From assembly GCA_023404495.1 (NCBI GenBank), contig JAEYBE010000004.1, positions 1-64,000 on the forward strand: a stretch of 64,000 nucleotides of DNA, given 5' to 3'. Under the pieces are notes generated by a model that made no database searches, was not told where the DNA came from, and worked only from the letters and a program-made list of their open reading frames with translations. Made by a program: the position numbers and the translations under genes. How positions within the stretch are numbered: the stretch's first letter is position 1; every line of letters starts with the position of its first letter. Origin of the DNA: Actinomycetes bacterium (GTDB lineage Bacteria; Actinomycetota; Thermoleophilia; Solirubrobacterales; JACPNS01). Of the stretch, positions 37,907 through 46,447 are shown one piece after another.

Positions 37907-38260
37907 CTACGCCCAGCCCATCGGCTCGTAACCACTCGTCCGCGGTGCCGAAATGATCAGCACCTCGCACGGCGTCTCGCCGATGTTGTCGACCGTTCGC
38001 TTGTGCTCGGGGTCCAAACGCACGTAGCTTCCTGGGTCTAGCGGGTACTCATCGCCGTCGATCACGATCGCGGGCGATCCGCTGAGGACGATGAAGACCT
38101 CTTCCTGGTCGCGGTCGACCTCGTCGTGCTCGGGAATTCGCTCGCCGGCATCGATCGTCACCAGATTGATGCCGAAGGACGAAACGCCCAATGAGCGCCG
38201 CGCCAGCGACCAGTTGCCGTTGGTCTCGAAGTCGTCCCGATGGATCTTGTCGAAGGCCAT
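37907..38260 (-). CDS. Cupin-domain protein
   Basis: 117 residues with a single cupin barrel. The pattern IPEHDEVDRDQEEVFIVLSGSPAIVIDGDEYPLDPGSYVRLDPEHKRTV contains metal-ligand candidates, an early His (EHDE), Glu residues (DQEEVF) and a later His (PEHKR). No fused domain is present. It is divergent from the SnoaL gene across a 56-nt gap. The substrate is unknown. Confidence 0.8.
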   Translation of the reverse strand: MAFDKIHRDDFETNGNWSLARRSLGVSSFGINLVTIDAGERIPEHDEVDRDQEEVFIVLSGSPAIVIDGDEYPLDPGSYVRLDPEHKRTVDNIGETPCEVLIISAPRTSGYEPMGWA

Positions 38261-38316
38261 CTGATTCCGCCTGGTCTAGTGAATTTGCAGTAGCCTGCCG
38301 TGCGCAGGTCAATCTA

Positions 38317-38754
38317 ATGGATATTGGACCCGACAGCCCCGACGCCCTCGCGGCGATGATCGAGCGCTACAACGACGCTTGGAACGCCCACGACCTTGAC
38401 GCGATCGTTTCGATGCACGCGTCAGACATGGTTTTCGAGAACCACACGGCCGGCGAGCGAGCCGAAGGTGAGGCTGTTCGCGGGCACATCGCGGGGATCT
38501 TCGAGAGCTGGCCCGACCTGCGGTTTGAGGCGGTCCGCATGTACGCCCGGGACGGATTGATCACGCAGGAGTGGAAGGCGTTTGCAACCCATTCACAGCC
38601 GGTCAAACGCGGCGACATCGAGCTGGCGCCGACCGGCCGTGAGATCAGCTGGTCCGGTGTCGACGTGATCCCGACGCTCGGCGGCCTGATCAAGCGCAAA
38701 GACGTCTACTCCGACTCCGTATCGATCCTGCGCCAACTCGGCCTGATGGACTGA
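38317..38754 (+). CDS. SnoaL-like / NTF2-fold protein
   Basis: 145 residues with the start of a polyketide-cyclase-like domain, AAMIERYNDAWNAHDLDAIVSMHASDMVFENHT. This is the common SnoaL_2 pattern with a conserved Trp-Asn and an early Asp/His pocket. The family includes ester cyclases and many uncharacterised small-molecule enzymes. TAGCCT (38291-38296) and GCAGG give possible expression signals. ATG 38317 is chosen because the longer frame lies in the divergent promoter region. Confidence 0.78.
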   Translation: MDIGPDSPDALAAMIERYNDAWNAHDLDAIVSMHASDMVFENHTAGERAEGEAVRGHIAGIFESWPDLRFEAVRMYARDGLITQEWKAFATHSQPVKRGDIELAPTGREISWSGVDVIPTLGGLIKRKDVYSDSVSILRQLGLMD

Positions 38755-38764
38755 TCGCCGTTTG

Positions 38765-38801
38765 ACTCCTTGCCTGCTCCCGGGGGGAGCAGGCAAGGAG
38801 T
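38765..38801 (+). terminator. 17-bp hairpin after the SnoaL gene
   Basis: ACTCCTTGCCTGCTCCC (38765-38781) pairs perfectly with GGGAGCAGGCAAGGAGT (38785-38801) around a 3-nt GGG loop, 10 nt after the stop. No T run follows. It may be a terminator without a U tract or a member of the palindromic element class, though it lacks their flanks. Confidence 0.55.
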
Positions 38802-38824
38802 ATCCGGCGCTAGATTCGGGGGTG

Positions 38825-39352
38825 ATGACGCCGGTTACTGACATCGTGGATCTGGGCCAACTGGGCCTCAAGCCTGGCGGCGCGATCCGCTTTGACGCGC
38901 GTGTGCCGGTTGGCGACTTCGTCTTCAGCGAGGAGCACTACAAGCTCGCGGAGGACCCGGTGCCGGCGAAGGTCGAAATCACCAGGACGACGAGTGGCAA
39001 TGTCATTCGCGTGCAGCTTCAGACAACGCTCAACGGCCCCTGCATGCGTTGCCATGCCGACTATTCATTCCCGGTCGAGGTCGATCACTCCGAGGTGCAC
39101 GAGCCGCATCTGGACGAGGACCTGCGTTCTGAGTACGTCAGCGGACTCGAGCTCAATCTGGCAGCGCTGATTCGCGACGCAGTTGGACTCAGCCTCCCGA
39201 CCTCGATCTCGAGTCCGGCCGACGAAAACGGCGTCTGCACCGAATGTCCCGATGCGGCCGCACGGATCGCGCGTCTACAAGACTCTGACCCGGAAGCCGA
39301 AGAATCCGCGCCGGACCCGCGGTGGGCCAAATTGCGCGAGCTCGAACTCTAG
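38825..39352 (+). CDS. yceD: DUF177 / YceD family protein
   Basis: 175 residues with the conserved cysteine region LNGPCMRCHADYSFPVEVDHSEVH and a second pair near the end, VCTECPDAA. YceD proteins sit before rpmF and are linked to large-subunit rRNA metabolism. The C-terminal DPRWAKLRELEL is the usual end. An earlier TTG at 38762 lies before the hairpin; ATG 38825 (or GTG 38822) is the sensible start. Confidence 0.88.
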   Translation: MTPVTDIVDLGQLGLKPGGAIRFDARVPVGDFVFSEEHYKLAEDPVPAKVEITRTTSGNVIRVQLQTTLNGPCMRCHADYSFPVEVDHSEVHEPHLDEDLRSEYVSGLELNLAALIRDAVGLSLPTSISSPADENGVCTECPDAAARIARLQDSDPEAEESAPDPRWAKLRELEL

Positions 39353-39391
39353 GGCGAGATCGCGAATCTGCTGGTACCCTTCCGGCCTCTT

Positions 39392-39571
39392 ATGGCAGTC
39401 CCGAAGCAAAAACAGAGCCACTCGCGCACCAACAAGCGTCGTTCGCAGCACAAGATCACGAAGAAGACGTTGAACGAGTGCCCGCGCTGTAGTGCGCCCA
39501 AGCTCCCTCACCGTGTGTGCGGCGAGTGTGGCTTCTACCACGGCCGCGAAGCCGTGGACACCGACGCGTAG
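39392..39571 (+). CDS. rpmF: 50S ribosomal protein L32
   Basis: 59 residues beginning MAVPKQKQSHSRTNKRRSQ, with the zinc pairs CPRC and CGEC. It is in the standard place between yceD and plsX. ATG 39392 lies 11 nt after TACCCT (39375-39380), the same arrangement as rpmB. The plsX start is 7 nt downstream of the stop. Confidence 0.95.
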   Translation: MAVPKQKQSHSRTNKRRSQHKITKKTLNECPRCSAPKLPHRVCGECGFYHGREAVDTDA

Positions 39572-39578
39572 GCGCCTT

Positions 39579-40634
39579 ATGAAGATCGCCCTCGATGTTC
39601 AGGGCGCCGACAACGGCATCGAGGTCGTCGTCGACGGCGCGCGTATCGTCGCCGCCGAGGGGATCGACGTCGTGCTCGTAGGGCCACCGGAAGAGATCGC
39701 GCGCTGCGGCGAGCTGCCCGCAAACGTCTCGGTGGCCGCCGCCAGCGAAGTTGTGACCAATCACGACGACCCGGCGACCGCTGTACGCAGCCGTAAGGAT
39801 TCTTCGATAGTCGTCGGCGCAAAGCTAGTCGCATCCGGCGAGGCCGACGCGCTCGTATCTGCCGGCCCCACCGGCGCGGCTCTGGCGGCGTCGCTTTTCA
39901 ACATGAAGCGCATCAAGGGCGTGAAGCGCCCGGCGATCGCCGTGATTCTCCCCGATGGCCGCGGCGGGCGCTCCTTGTTGCTCGACGCCGGCGCCAATAT
40001 CGACGTGCCGGCCGAGATGCTTGTCCAATTCGCCCACCTGGGCGCCCAGTTCTGCATTCGCGTTCTCGGCATCGCCGAGCCGCGGGTCGGCGTTCTCTCG
40101 ATCGGCGAGGAGGACGGCAAGGGCAGCGATCGGGTGGTCGAAGCCGGACGCCTGCTCGCGGACCCGGAGAACTCGCACCACTTCAAGTACCTGGGCAACG
40201 TCGAAGGCCGCGACATCACCAACGGCGCCGCTGACGTCATCGTGACCGACGGTTTCACCGGCAACGTCGCTCTCAAGTCGATCGAAGGCGCCGCCAAGGC
40301 GACGATGTTGGCGATGGTCGAAGCGATCAAGTCGACCCCGACCTCCAAGCTCGGCGGCTTGCTCGCCAAACGCAGCCTGATGAAGATCCGCACTGAGGTC
40401 GATCCGAACACGACCGGGGGAGCCCTGCTGCTTGGGCTTCGCGGGGTGTCGGTGGTCGCGCACGGCTCCTCCAACCCAGACGGGATCGCCGCCGCATGTC
40501 GACTCGCGGCAAGGTCGGCCGAGGGCGATGTGACCGGTGAGATCGCCGCCGCGATCGCCGAACTCAACGCTCACGTCGCCGAGACCCAAGCGCCCGAGGG
40601 CGCTGTTACGGTGGGATCTGCCGATGACGCGTGA
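39579..40634 (+). CDS. plsX: Phosphate acyltransferase PlsX
   Basis: Makes acyl-phosphate from acyl-ACP for phospholipid synthesis. 351 residues with IALDVQGADNG (variant of the usual DxxGGD), GPTGAALAASLFNMKRIKG, LDAGANIDVPAEMLVQFA, DVIVTDGFTGNVALKSIEG and a C-terminal GVSVVAHGSSNPDGI. It overlaps acpP by 11 nt. The first glycines of the N-terminal motif differ slightly from the family consensus. Confidence 0.92.
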   Translation: MKIALDVQGADNGIEVVVDGARIVAAEGIDVVLVGPPEEIARCGELPANVSVAAASEVVTNHDDPATAVRSRKDSSIVVGAKLVASGEADALVSAGPTGAALAASLFNMKRIKGVKRPAIAVILPDGRGGRSLLLDAGANIDVPAEMLVQFAHLGAQFCIRVLGIAEPRVGVLSIGEEDGKGSDRVVEAGRLLADPENSHHFKYLGNVEGRDITNGAADVIVTDGFTGNVALKSIEGAAKATMLAMVEAIKSTPTSKLGGLLAKRSLMKIRTEVDPNTTGGALLLGLRGVSVVAHGSSNPDGIAAACRLAARSAEGDVTGEIAAAIAELNAHVAETQAPEGAVTVGSADDA

Positions 40635-40872
40635 CGAGATCTACGAAGCACTGAAGAAGACCCTGGTCGAGGAACTTGAGATCGACGGCGCCAAGGTGAC
40701 GCCCGAAGCCGATTTCAAGGCCGATCTCGACGCCGACTCGCTGCATCTGGTCGAACTGGCGATGGAGCTTGAGGACAGCTACGGGGTTTCGATCCCCGAC
40801 GAAGTGGCGCTCGAGCTGAAGACCGTCGGCTCGGTCGTCGACTACTTGCAAGGGAAGCTGGCCACGGCGTGA
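40624..40872 (+). CDS. acpP: Acyl carrier protein
   Basis: 82 residues with the phosphopantetheine attachment motif DADSLHLVELAM (Ser of DSL). It is acidic and helical as expected. The start overlaps plsX by 11 nt and the stop overlaps rnc by GTGA. It is the carrier used by PlsX and the fatty acid synthase. Confidence 0.95.
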   Translation: MTRDEIYEALKKTLVEELEIDGAKVTPEADFKADLDADSLHLVELAMELEDSYGVSIPDEVALELKTVGSVVDYLQGKLATA

Positions 40873-41570
40873 GCGATGGCTCGCGTCGTCTGCTTGAGCT
40901 GCTCGACGGACTCGCGCCCGAACTCAAATCGCGGGTCTTCACGCACAGCTCGTGGACCGAGGAGCGGGCCGACTCCTACGAACGCCTCGCCTTTCTCGGC
41001 GACGGCGTGCTCGGCATGGTGATCGCGGAGGTGCTGCTGCGCGAGAACGGCAGCGCGACGGCCGGCGACCTGACAAAGATTCGCGCCCAGGCGGCAAGTC
41101 GCGCGGCCTGCGCGCGAGTCGCCGAATCGCTCAACGCCGCCGATCGGCTCGCTGCCGCCGCGCCGACCTCCGCAGAGCTGCCGATCGAGGACGTGATCTC
41201 CGCCCAGAGCGTGCTCGCCGAGGTTTGCGAAGCGGCGATCGGGGCTGTCTTTGAGCAGTACGGATACGAGATCACCGCGACGGCCGTGGCCGAGGCGTTT
41301 GCCGACGAAGTCGCCTTCGCTGAAGCCAATCCGGGCGACTTCAAGTCGAGTTTGCAGGAGTTTTTGGCCCGGCGCGGGCAGAAGCCCAGCTACGAGGTGA
41401 TCGACTCCGAGGGACCGCCACACGACCGTCGTTTCGAGTGCGCAGTTGAGATCCGAGGCGATCGTTACGGTACGGGCATCGGACGCTCGAAGAAGGAGGC
41501 CGAGCAGGCCGCCGCGCAGGCGACGTTGGCGATGCTCCAAGCACCTACGACCGCGACCGACCAAGACTGA
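40869..41570 (+). CDS. rnc: Ribonuclease III with altered active-site ligands
   Basis: 233 residues: endonuclease domain residues 1-155, then a dsRNA-binding domain (DFKSSLQEFLARRGQKPSYEV). The signature reads ERLAFLGDGVL, with Glu38 and Asp45 kept, but the position equivalent to the metal ligand Glu41 of E. coli is Ala41. The pair equivalent to Asp114/Glu117 is Glu118/Glu121 (LAEVCEAAIGA). GTG 40869 gives numbering that aligns with E. coli. The position between acpP and smc is standard. It is probably still RNase III in origin, but activity may be altered. Confidence 0.85.
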   Translation: MSDGSRRLLELLDGLAPELKSRVFTHSSWTEERADSYERLAFLGDGVLGMVIAEVLLRENGSATAGDLTKIRAQAASRAACARVAESLNAADRLAAAAPTSAELPIEDVISAQSVLAEVCEAAIGAVFEQYGYEITATAVAEAFADEVAFAEANPGDFKSSLQEFLARRGQKPSYEVIDSEGPPHDRRFECAVEIRGDRYGTGIGRSKKEAEQAAAQATLAMLQAPTTATDQD

Positions 41571-41573
41571 CGC

Positions 41574-44500
41574 ATGTATCTCAAAGCCGTACAGATGAAG
41601 GGGTTCAAATCGTTCCCCAGCAAGACTCGCCTGGATTTCGGTCCGGGCGTGTCCGTGATCGTCGGACCCAATGGGTCGGGCAAGTCGAACGTCTCCGACG
41701 CGATCGTCTGGGCGCTGGGCGAGCAGAGCGCGTCGGCTGTGCGCGGACAGCAGATGCAGGACCTGCTCTTCGGCGGTGCAGACGGCGTGCCTTCGGCGTC
41801 GGCTGCGGAGGTCGAGCTGGTCTTCGACAACTCCGACGGCACGCTGGATTCGGGGTTTTCTGAGCTGTCGGTAACACGCCGGCTCTCGCGCGATGGTGAG
41901 GGCGAGTACCGCATCAACGGAGCACGCTGCCGGCTCGTAGATGTGATCGAGGTTCTCTCCGACACCGGTCTTGGTAAGGAGATGCACTCGGTGCTCAGCC
42001 AGGGCAAGGTCGACGAGATCGTCGCGAGCAAGCCGAAGGACCGCAGGCTCCTTGTGGAGGAGGCGGCGGGCCTGGGCAAGCACCGTAAGCGCCGCCGGCG
42101 TGCCCAGCTCAAGCTCGCAAAGACGCGCGACAATCTCGACCGCGTGCTCGACGTCGAGCGCGAAGCGCGCTCGCGCTTGAAGCCGCTCAAGCGGCAGGCA
42201 GAAGCCGCCGAGACGCACGCGCGGCTGGAACTTCAATCCAATGAACTCCGCGCCGAGGAGGCCGCCGATCAGTTGCTGCGAGCTTCCGGAGAACTGCAAG
42301 ACGCGACGAAGCTCGCCACCCAGTCGCGCGAAGCTCGGGCGGAGATCGAGCAGCAACTCGCCGAGGTTGCCAAGCAACGCGAGATCGCCGAACAGAAGAT
42401 CGCCGCCGAGTCGGCCCGTCGTGAGAAGGCGACCGAATCGCTGTTCTCGGTGCGTTCGGTCAGCGAACGGATCGAAGGCGCGCGCGACCGGTCGTCCGAG
42501 CGCGTGCTGCGCCTGGAGGCAGAGATCGATCGTGCGCAGTCCGAACTCGGGCAGCTGACGCTCGATGTGCAGCCGGAGGTCGATACCTCGCGGATCGCCC
42601 AGCTTGAGTCCGAACTGACCGAGATCGAACGCCAGGGCCGCGCTGAACTTGAAGCAGAGCTCGTGGAGATGCGCGCCCAGCACGAGGCCGCCAAGGAGCA
42701 GCTCGCCGCGCTTGAAACCGAGTTCGCGACCGCCAAAGTTGCTGCCGAAACCGCCGAAACCGCCGCTGCAGACGCCCGCCGCGCGCTCGCCGAGGGGCAA
42801 CGTGCACTGGCCGACGCGGGCCGAGAGCGGGGCCGGTTGGAGGGCGAGCTTTCGGCCGTGGAGCAGTTTCTGCGTGAGTCGGCGGGCGACGCTGGCGAAT
42901 CGGCGCTCGCCCAGAAAGTCGGCGTCGAGGCCGGATACGAACTGGCGCTCACGGCCGTGCTTGGCCGAAGGCTCCGCGCGGCGGTCGTCGGCGACATCGC
43001 CGAAGGCCAGAGCTTCCTCGATCGCATTGGCGACGCTGGTGGCTCCGCGATGCTCGCTCCCCAAGCCGCCGCACAGCGTGGGAGCGTGCAGGTGCCGGGC
43101 GCTGAGCGACTGATTGAGAAGCTCCAGGCCGAAAGTTCGACCGAGAAGATCGTCGCTGCGCTGCTGGCCGACGTCTGGGTGGTCGAGTCACTGGACCGCT
43201 TGCCGGCTGGATTTGACGGCGTCGCCGTGACAAAAGCCGGGCGCGTCTTTTTCGCCCGCACCGGCGAACTGCGTCAGGCTGCCGGCGGCGGAGAGCAGCG
43301 CGTGCTGGCAGAGAAGAACCGCCGTGAGGACCTCACTACGCGACTGACTGCCGCTCGCACGCTCGAGACCCAGGCGCAGAGCGCGCTAGTGGGCTTCGAA
43401 TCGGCTGTCAAGTCGTCGGAGACCGCTCGCGACGAGGCCCACGCGGCTTCGCGCGCCAAGCGCATCGAACGCGACGAGCTCTCCGGCGCCGTTCAGGGCC
43501 AGTCGCGCGCGATCGAGCGCCGCATCGAGGCGGGACTCGCGGACGGTCCGACCGCGGTCCGCCGGGCCGGCGTCGAGGCCGAACTGCGCAGCGAGCGCTC
43601 GCACGCCGAGCAGATGCAGCGTGCGGCCGAACTGCAGGCGCGCCGCCGCGAGGAACTCGAAGTGAAACTTCTGGCGCTGCGCGGCGCCGTGCCTCGCGCG
43701 CAGGACCTTTCCGCGGCACTTGCCGACGCGGCTGTCCAGGCCAACGAGCGAATCGCCGTGATTTCGGCCGCGCTCGACGGCGATCGTGCCGCCGGCGAGG
43801 CGCTTGCGCGCGAATTGCGCTCGCATGCCACCCGCGAGGCGGAGCTGCAGGCCCAACTCCGTGAGCAGGGCGAGCGCGTGACGACCGCCGAAGTGCGGGC
43901 GCAGCGCGCTCGGGACATGCACGCCGAAGCAGAACTCGCCGCGCGTGAATTGGCGGAGAAGCTCGGCCGGCCGGTCGTGATCGCCGAAACCTTGCTCGAC
44001 GAGGCGCGACGCGAGGAGGTCAGCGCAGGCCTTGCTCGCATTGCTCGCAGGCGAGAGCTGCTTGGTCCGATCAACCCGCTGGCTCAGGACGAATACGCCG
44101 AGGCGCTCGCGCACGTTGAGGAACTCGAGTCACAGCGCGACGATCTTGAGACCGCGCTCAAGGAGCTCGGCGAGCTGATCAAGGAGATCGACAAGACGAT
44201 CCGCACGAGCTTCGAAGAGACCTTCGCTTCGACTAGCGCCCACTTCGAGGAGCTGATCGAGCGACTGTTCCCGGGCGGCAAAGGCCGCCTTGAGCTGGTG
44301 ACCGACGAAAAGCCCAACGTCACGCCCGCGCTGACGGCAGCCGGCGTTGACGCGGCCGAGGCTCAGGCGGCGGCCGATGCCGCCGAGGACGCCATGCCTG
44401 AGGACCCCGAAGAAGAGCAGGCAGCCAAGGAGATCGAGCACGGCGTCGAGATCAAGGTGCAGTTGCCGGGCAGCAAGTCCGGACGGGCACTCACGCTGCT

Positions 44501-44810
44501 CTCTGGCGGTGAGCGATCACTGGTCGCCCTGGCGTTTCTCTTCAGCGTCTTCCTGACGCGCCCATGTCCGTTCTACATCTTCGACGAGGCTGAGGCTGCG
44601 CTCGACGACGTCAACATCGATCGCCTGGTCGCGCTCCTGCGCGAACACAGCGACAACAGCCAGTTCATCGTGATCACCCACCAGAAGCGCACGATGGATG
44701 CCGCGGACTGTCTCTACGGCGTCTCGATGGGCAAGGACGGGATCAGCAAGGTGATCACCCGCCGCATGACCGGCCGCGAGACCGAACACGGCGAACTGAT
44801 CGTCGCCTGA
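41574..44810 (+). CDS. smc: Chromosome segregation protein SMC
   Basis: 1078 residues. Walker A GPNGSGKSN is at residues 31-39, LSQGKVDEIVASKPKDRR near 141, and the hinge around 430-575 (YELALTAVLGRRLRAAVV). The signature LLSGGERSLVALAFLF is near 976, with DEAEAALDDVNIDRL following. It is about 100 residues shorter than typical bacterial SMC. Most of the loss seems to be in the N-terminal coil, so the two arms look unequal by eye. An Ala/Glu-rich insertion (about 920-960) precedes the signature. It starts 3 nt after rnc. Confidence 0.93.
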   Translation: MYLKAVQMKGFKSFPSKTRLDFGPGVSVIVGPNGSGKSNVSDAIVWALGEQSASAVRGQQMQDLLFGGADGVPSASAAEVELVFDNSDGTLDSGFSELSVTRRLSRDGEGEYRINGARCRLVDVIEVLSDTGLGKEMHSVLSQGKVDEIVASKPKDRRLLVEEAAGLGKHRKRRRRAQLKLAKTRDNLDRVLDVEREARSRLKPLKRQAEAAETHARLELQSNELRAEEAADQLLRASGELQDATKLATQSREARAEIEQQLAEVAKQREIAEQKIAAESARREKATESLFSVRSVSERIEGARDRSSERVLRLEAEIDRAQSELGQLTLDVQPEVDTSRIAQLESELTEIERQGRAELEAELVEMRAQHEAAKEQLAALETEFATAKVAAETAETAAADARRALAEGQRALADAGRERGRLEGELSAVEQFLRESAGDAGESALAQKVGVEAGYELALTAVLGRRLRAAVVGDIAEGQSFLDRIGDAGGSAMLAPQAAAQRGSVQVPGAERLIEKLQAESSTEKIVAALLADVWVVESLDRLPAGFDGVAVTKAGRVFFARTGELRQAAGGGEQRVLAEKNRREDLTTRLTAARTLETQAQSALVGFESAVKSSETARDEAHAASRAKRIERDELSGAVQGQSRAIERRIEAGLADGPTAVRRAGVEAELRSERSHAEQMQRAAELQARRREELEVKLLALRGAVPRAQDLSAALADAAVQANERIAVISAALDGDRAAGEALARELRSHATREAELQAQLREQGERVTTAEVRAQRARDMHAEAELAARELAEKLGRPVVIAETLLDEARREEVSAGLARIARRRELLGPINPLAQDEYAEALAHVEELESQRDDLETALKELGELIKEIDKTIRTSFEETFASTSAHFEELIERLFPGGKGRLELVTDEKPNVTPALTAAGVDAAEAQAAADAAEDAMPEDPEEEQAAKEIEHGVEIKVQLPGSKSGRALTLLSGGERSLVALAFLFSVFLTRPCPFYIFDEAEAALDDVNIDRLVALLREHSDNSQFIVITHQKRTMDAADCLYGVSMGKDGISKVITRRMTGRETEHGELIVA

Positions 44811-44814
44811 GGCC

Positions 44815-45774
44815 ATGCGCGTTCTGGTCGCAGGCGGAATGGGGGCGATCGGGCGCCCGCTGATTCCGATGCTGGTAGGCGCAGGGCACGAAGTATTCGC
44901 CAGCACGCGCGCAGAATCCAGGGCCGCCCAGATCGAGACGACCGGCGCGACCCCGGTGGTCGCTGACTTCCTCGAGACCGGCGCGGCAGAGGCGGCCATT
45001 GAGGCCAGCAGACCGGATGCGGTTATTGATCTGCTGACGAGTCTGCCGCAGGATTTCGACCCGCGCAGGGCCAAGTCCGCATACGAAGCGAACGACCGCG
45101 TCCGCCGCGAAGGCACCGGGGCGCTGCTCGCCGCCGCAGCAGCCGGCGGCGTCAATCGCTATCTCTGTCAGTCCGTCGCGTTCCTATATCGGCCGGGCGG
45201 CGATGACCCGCGCTCTGAAGACGATCCGATCTGGAGCGACGCGCCAGCACCCTATGACAAGTCCGTCGCTGTGCTCGCCGAGAACGAGCGCAAGGTCACG
45301 CAGAACTCGGCGTTCACCGGCGTGGTTCTGCGTTATGGCTTCCTCTACGGGCCTGGAACCTGGTTTGAGACTGGCGGCAGCACGTACAACTCGGTGCAGA
45401 AGCGCCAGTACCCGCTGATCGGCGACGGTGGTGGCATCAACTCGATGGTTCACGTTGCCGACGCTGCATCGGCAACGCTCGCGGCGCTCGAGCGTGGCGA
45501 AGGCATCTACAACATCGTCGATGACGATCCCGCGGCGATGAGTGAGCTGGTGCCGGCGTACGCCGAAATGATCGGGGCCGGGCCGCCGCGAAAGATTCCG
45601 TCGTGGATTGCGCGGATTGCGGTCGGCAAGTACCTCATCGCGGCGGCCACCACGCTTCCGGGCGCGAGCAATCAGAAGGCCAAGCGCGAACTTGGATGGA
45701 CTCCCGCGATTCCCAGTTGGCGGACCGGGCTGCGCGATTTCCGCGACCGCGACCCAGCGCTCACCGGCCAATGA
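44815..45774 (+). CDS. NAD-dependent epimerase/dehydratase family protein
   Basis: 319 residues with an atypical extended-SDR start MRVLVAGGMGAIGRPLIPML, CQSVAFLYRPGG, then LRYGFLYGPGTWFETGG and MVHVADAASATLAALERG. The Tyr-x-x-x-Lys pair is represented by YDKSVAVLAENE, so the catalytic Tyr is plausible. It follows smc by 4 nt and overlaps the next gene by 4 nt. The substrate is unknown. Confidence 0.82.
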   Translation: MRVLVAGGMGAIGRPLIPMLVGAGHEVFASTRAESRAAQIETTGATPVVADFLETGAAEAAIEASRPDAVIDLLTSLPQDFDPRRAKSAYEANDRVRREGTGALLAAAAAGGVNRYLCQSVAFLYRPGGDDPRSEDDPIWSDAPAPYDKSVAVLAENERKVTQNSAFTGVVLRYGFLYGPGTWFETGGSTYNSVQKRQYPLIGDGGGINSMVHVADAASATLAALERGEGIYNIVDDDPAAMSELVPAYAEMIGAGPPRKIPSWIARIAVGKYLIAAATTLPGASNQKAKRELGWTPAIPSWRTGLRDFRDRDPALTGQ

Positions 45775-46166
45775 GCGAGAGCAAGGGCGACTCGCCGATC
45801 GTCACCGCGCTGATCTCCGCATTCGCGGCGATCGAACTGCTCACCTCGCTCTGGATGGTCGCGGCGCCCGGCTCGTTCTTCGAGAACATCGGCCCGTTCG
45901 GCCCTTACAACGCTCATTACCTGCGAGATGTGGCGGCATTTCAAGCGGGAATCGGGCTCGCCTTGCTGGCATCGATCTGGCTGCGCGCATTGCGGCCCGG
46001 GGCGGTCTGCGCGCTCCTGGCGGCGTCCGCGCTGCACGCGGTCAATCACATCGCCGACCTGAACGCCGTGGCGAATTCCAACGCCGATCTGATCGACGCC
46101 GTGCTTGTGACCCTCACAGCGATCGTGGCGGCCTGGTTGCTCAAAGCCACGCTGGAGAGTGGTTGA
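45771..46166 (+). CDS. Four-helix membrane protein
   Basis: 131 residues with four predicted membrane helices. The first contains TALISAFAAIELLTSLWMVA, and YLRDVAAFQAGIGLALLAS is an amphipathic pair with conserved-looking Arg-Asp. It resembles small uncharacterised actinobacterial membrane proteins. The ATG overlaps the SDR stop. Its own stop lies inside the -35 element of the vapBC promoter. Confidence 0.7.
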   Translation: MSESKGDSPIVTALISAFAAIELLTSLWMVAAPGSFFENIGPFGPYNAHYLRDVAAFQAGIGLALLASIWLRALRPGAVCALLAASALHAVNHIADLNAVANSNADLIDAVLVTLTAIVAAWLLKATLESG

Positions 46167-46201
46167 CGAACACACGGGATATGTGTTACACTGATCCCGT
46201 G
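46163..46201 (+). promoter_or_regulatory. vapBC promoter and operator
   Basis: TTGACG (46163-46168), an 18-nt spacer and TACACT (46187-46192) form a good sigma-A promoter. The -10 ends 6 nt before GTG 46199, so the message is probably leaderless. An 8-bp inverted repeat CACGGGAT (46173-46180) / ATCCCGTG (46194-46201) spans the -10 and the start codon, an apt site for VapB autorepression. The -35 overlaps the stop codon of the gene before. Confidence 0.6.
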
Positions 46202-46447
46202 GCGAACTTGACGATTGCAGTTGACGACGATCTCCTCAAGCGCGCGAGAGTTCGCGCAGCCGAGAACGGAACATCCGTGAACGCCGTGCTTCGCGAGAGG
46301 CTCGAGCAGTACGGCGGCGACGCCCGCGCAAGCGCGCTGGAGCGGTTCCTGGCACGCGACCACGGATCTCCCACGAATCGCGAGCCATACGTATGGAACC
46401 GAGAAGAGATCTACCGGGATCGCCTGAGGAAGGCCGCCGGCGATTGA
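46199..46447 (+). CDS. vapB: VapB-type antitoxin
   Basis: 82 residues. The N-terminal MANLTIAVDDDLLKRARVRAAENGTSVNAVLRERLEQY is a ribbon-helix-helix DNA-binding domain. The C-terminal half is charged and should bind the VapC toxin. Its stop overlaps the toxin start (TTGA). Autorepression is likely, given the palindrome over its promoter. The GTG start follows the -10 box at leaderless spacing. Confidence 0.85.
   Translation: MANLTIAVDDDLLKRARVRAAENGTSVNAVLRERLEQYGGDARASALERFLARDHGSPTNREPYVWNREEIYRDRLRKAAGD

Noticed and set aside
37870..37915. tRNA 3'-end-like sequence CTCGAATCCCCGCCCC near the RHS fragment (possible attachment site)
   Set aside because: The flanking bases do not pair as a T stem, no anticodon or D arm precedes it, and the last part codes for the cupin C terminus.
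37823..38041. Open frame of 72 codons on the plus strand
   Set aside because: Its second half is antisense to the cupin gene and it has no recognisable feature or ribosome-binding site.
38762..38824. Earlier TTG start for yceD
   Set aside because: It would translate through a 17-bp hairpin that looks like a terminator; homology begins after 38825.
40842..43064. Minus-strand open frame of 740 codons
   Set aside because: Antisense to rnc and smc; no motif seen and the plus-strand genes are certain.
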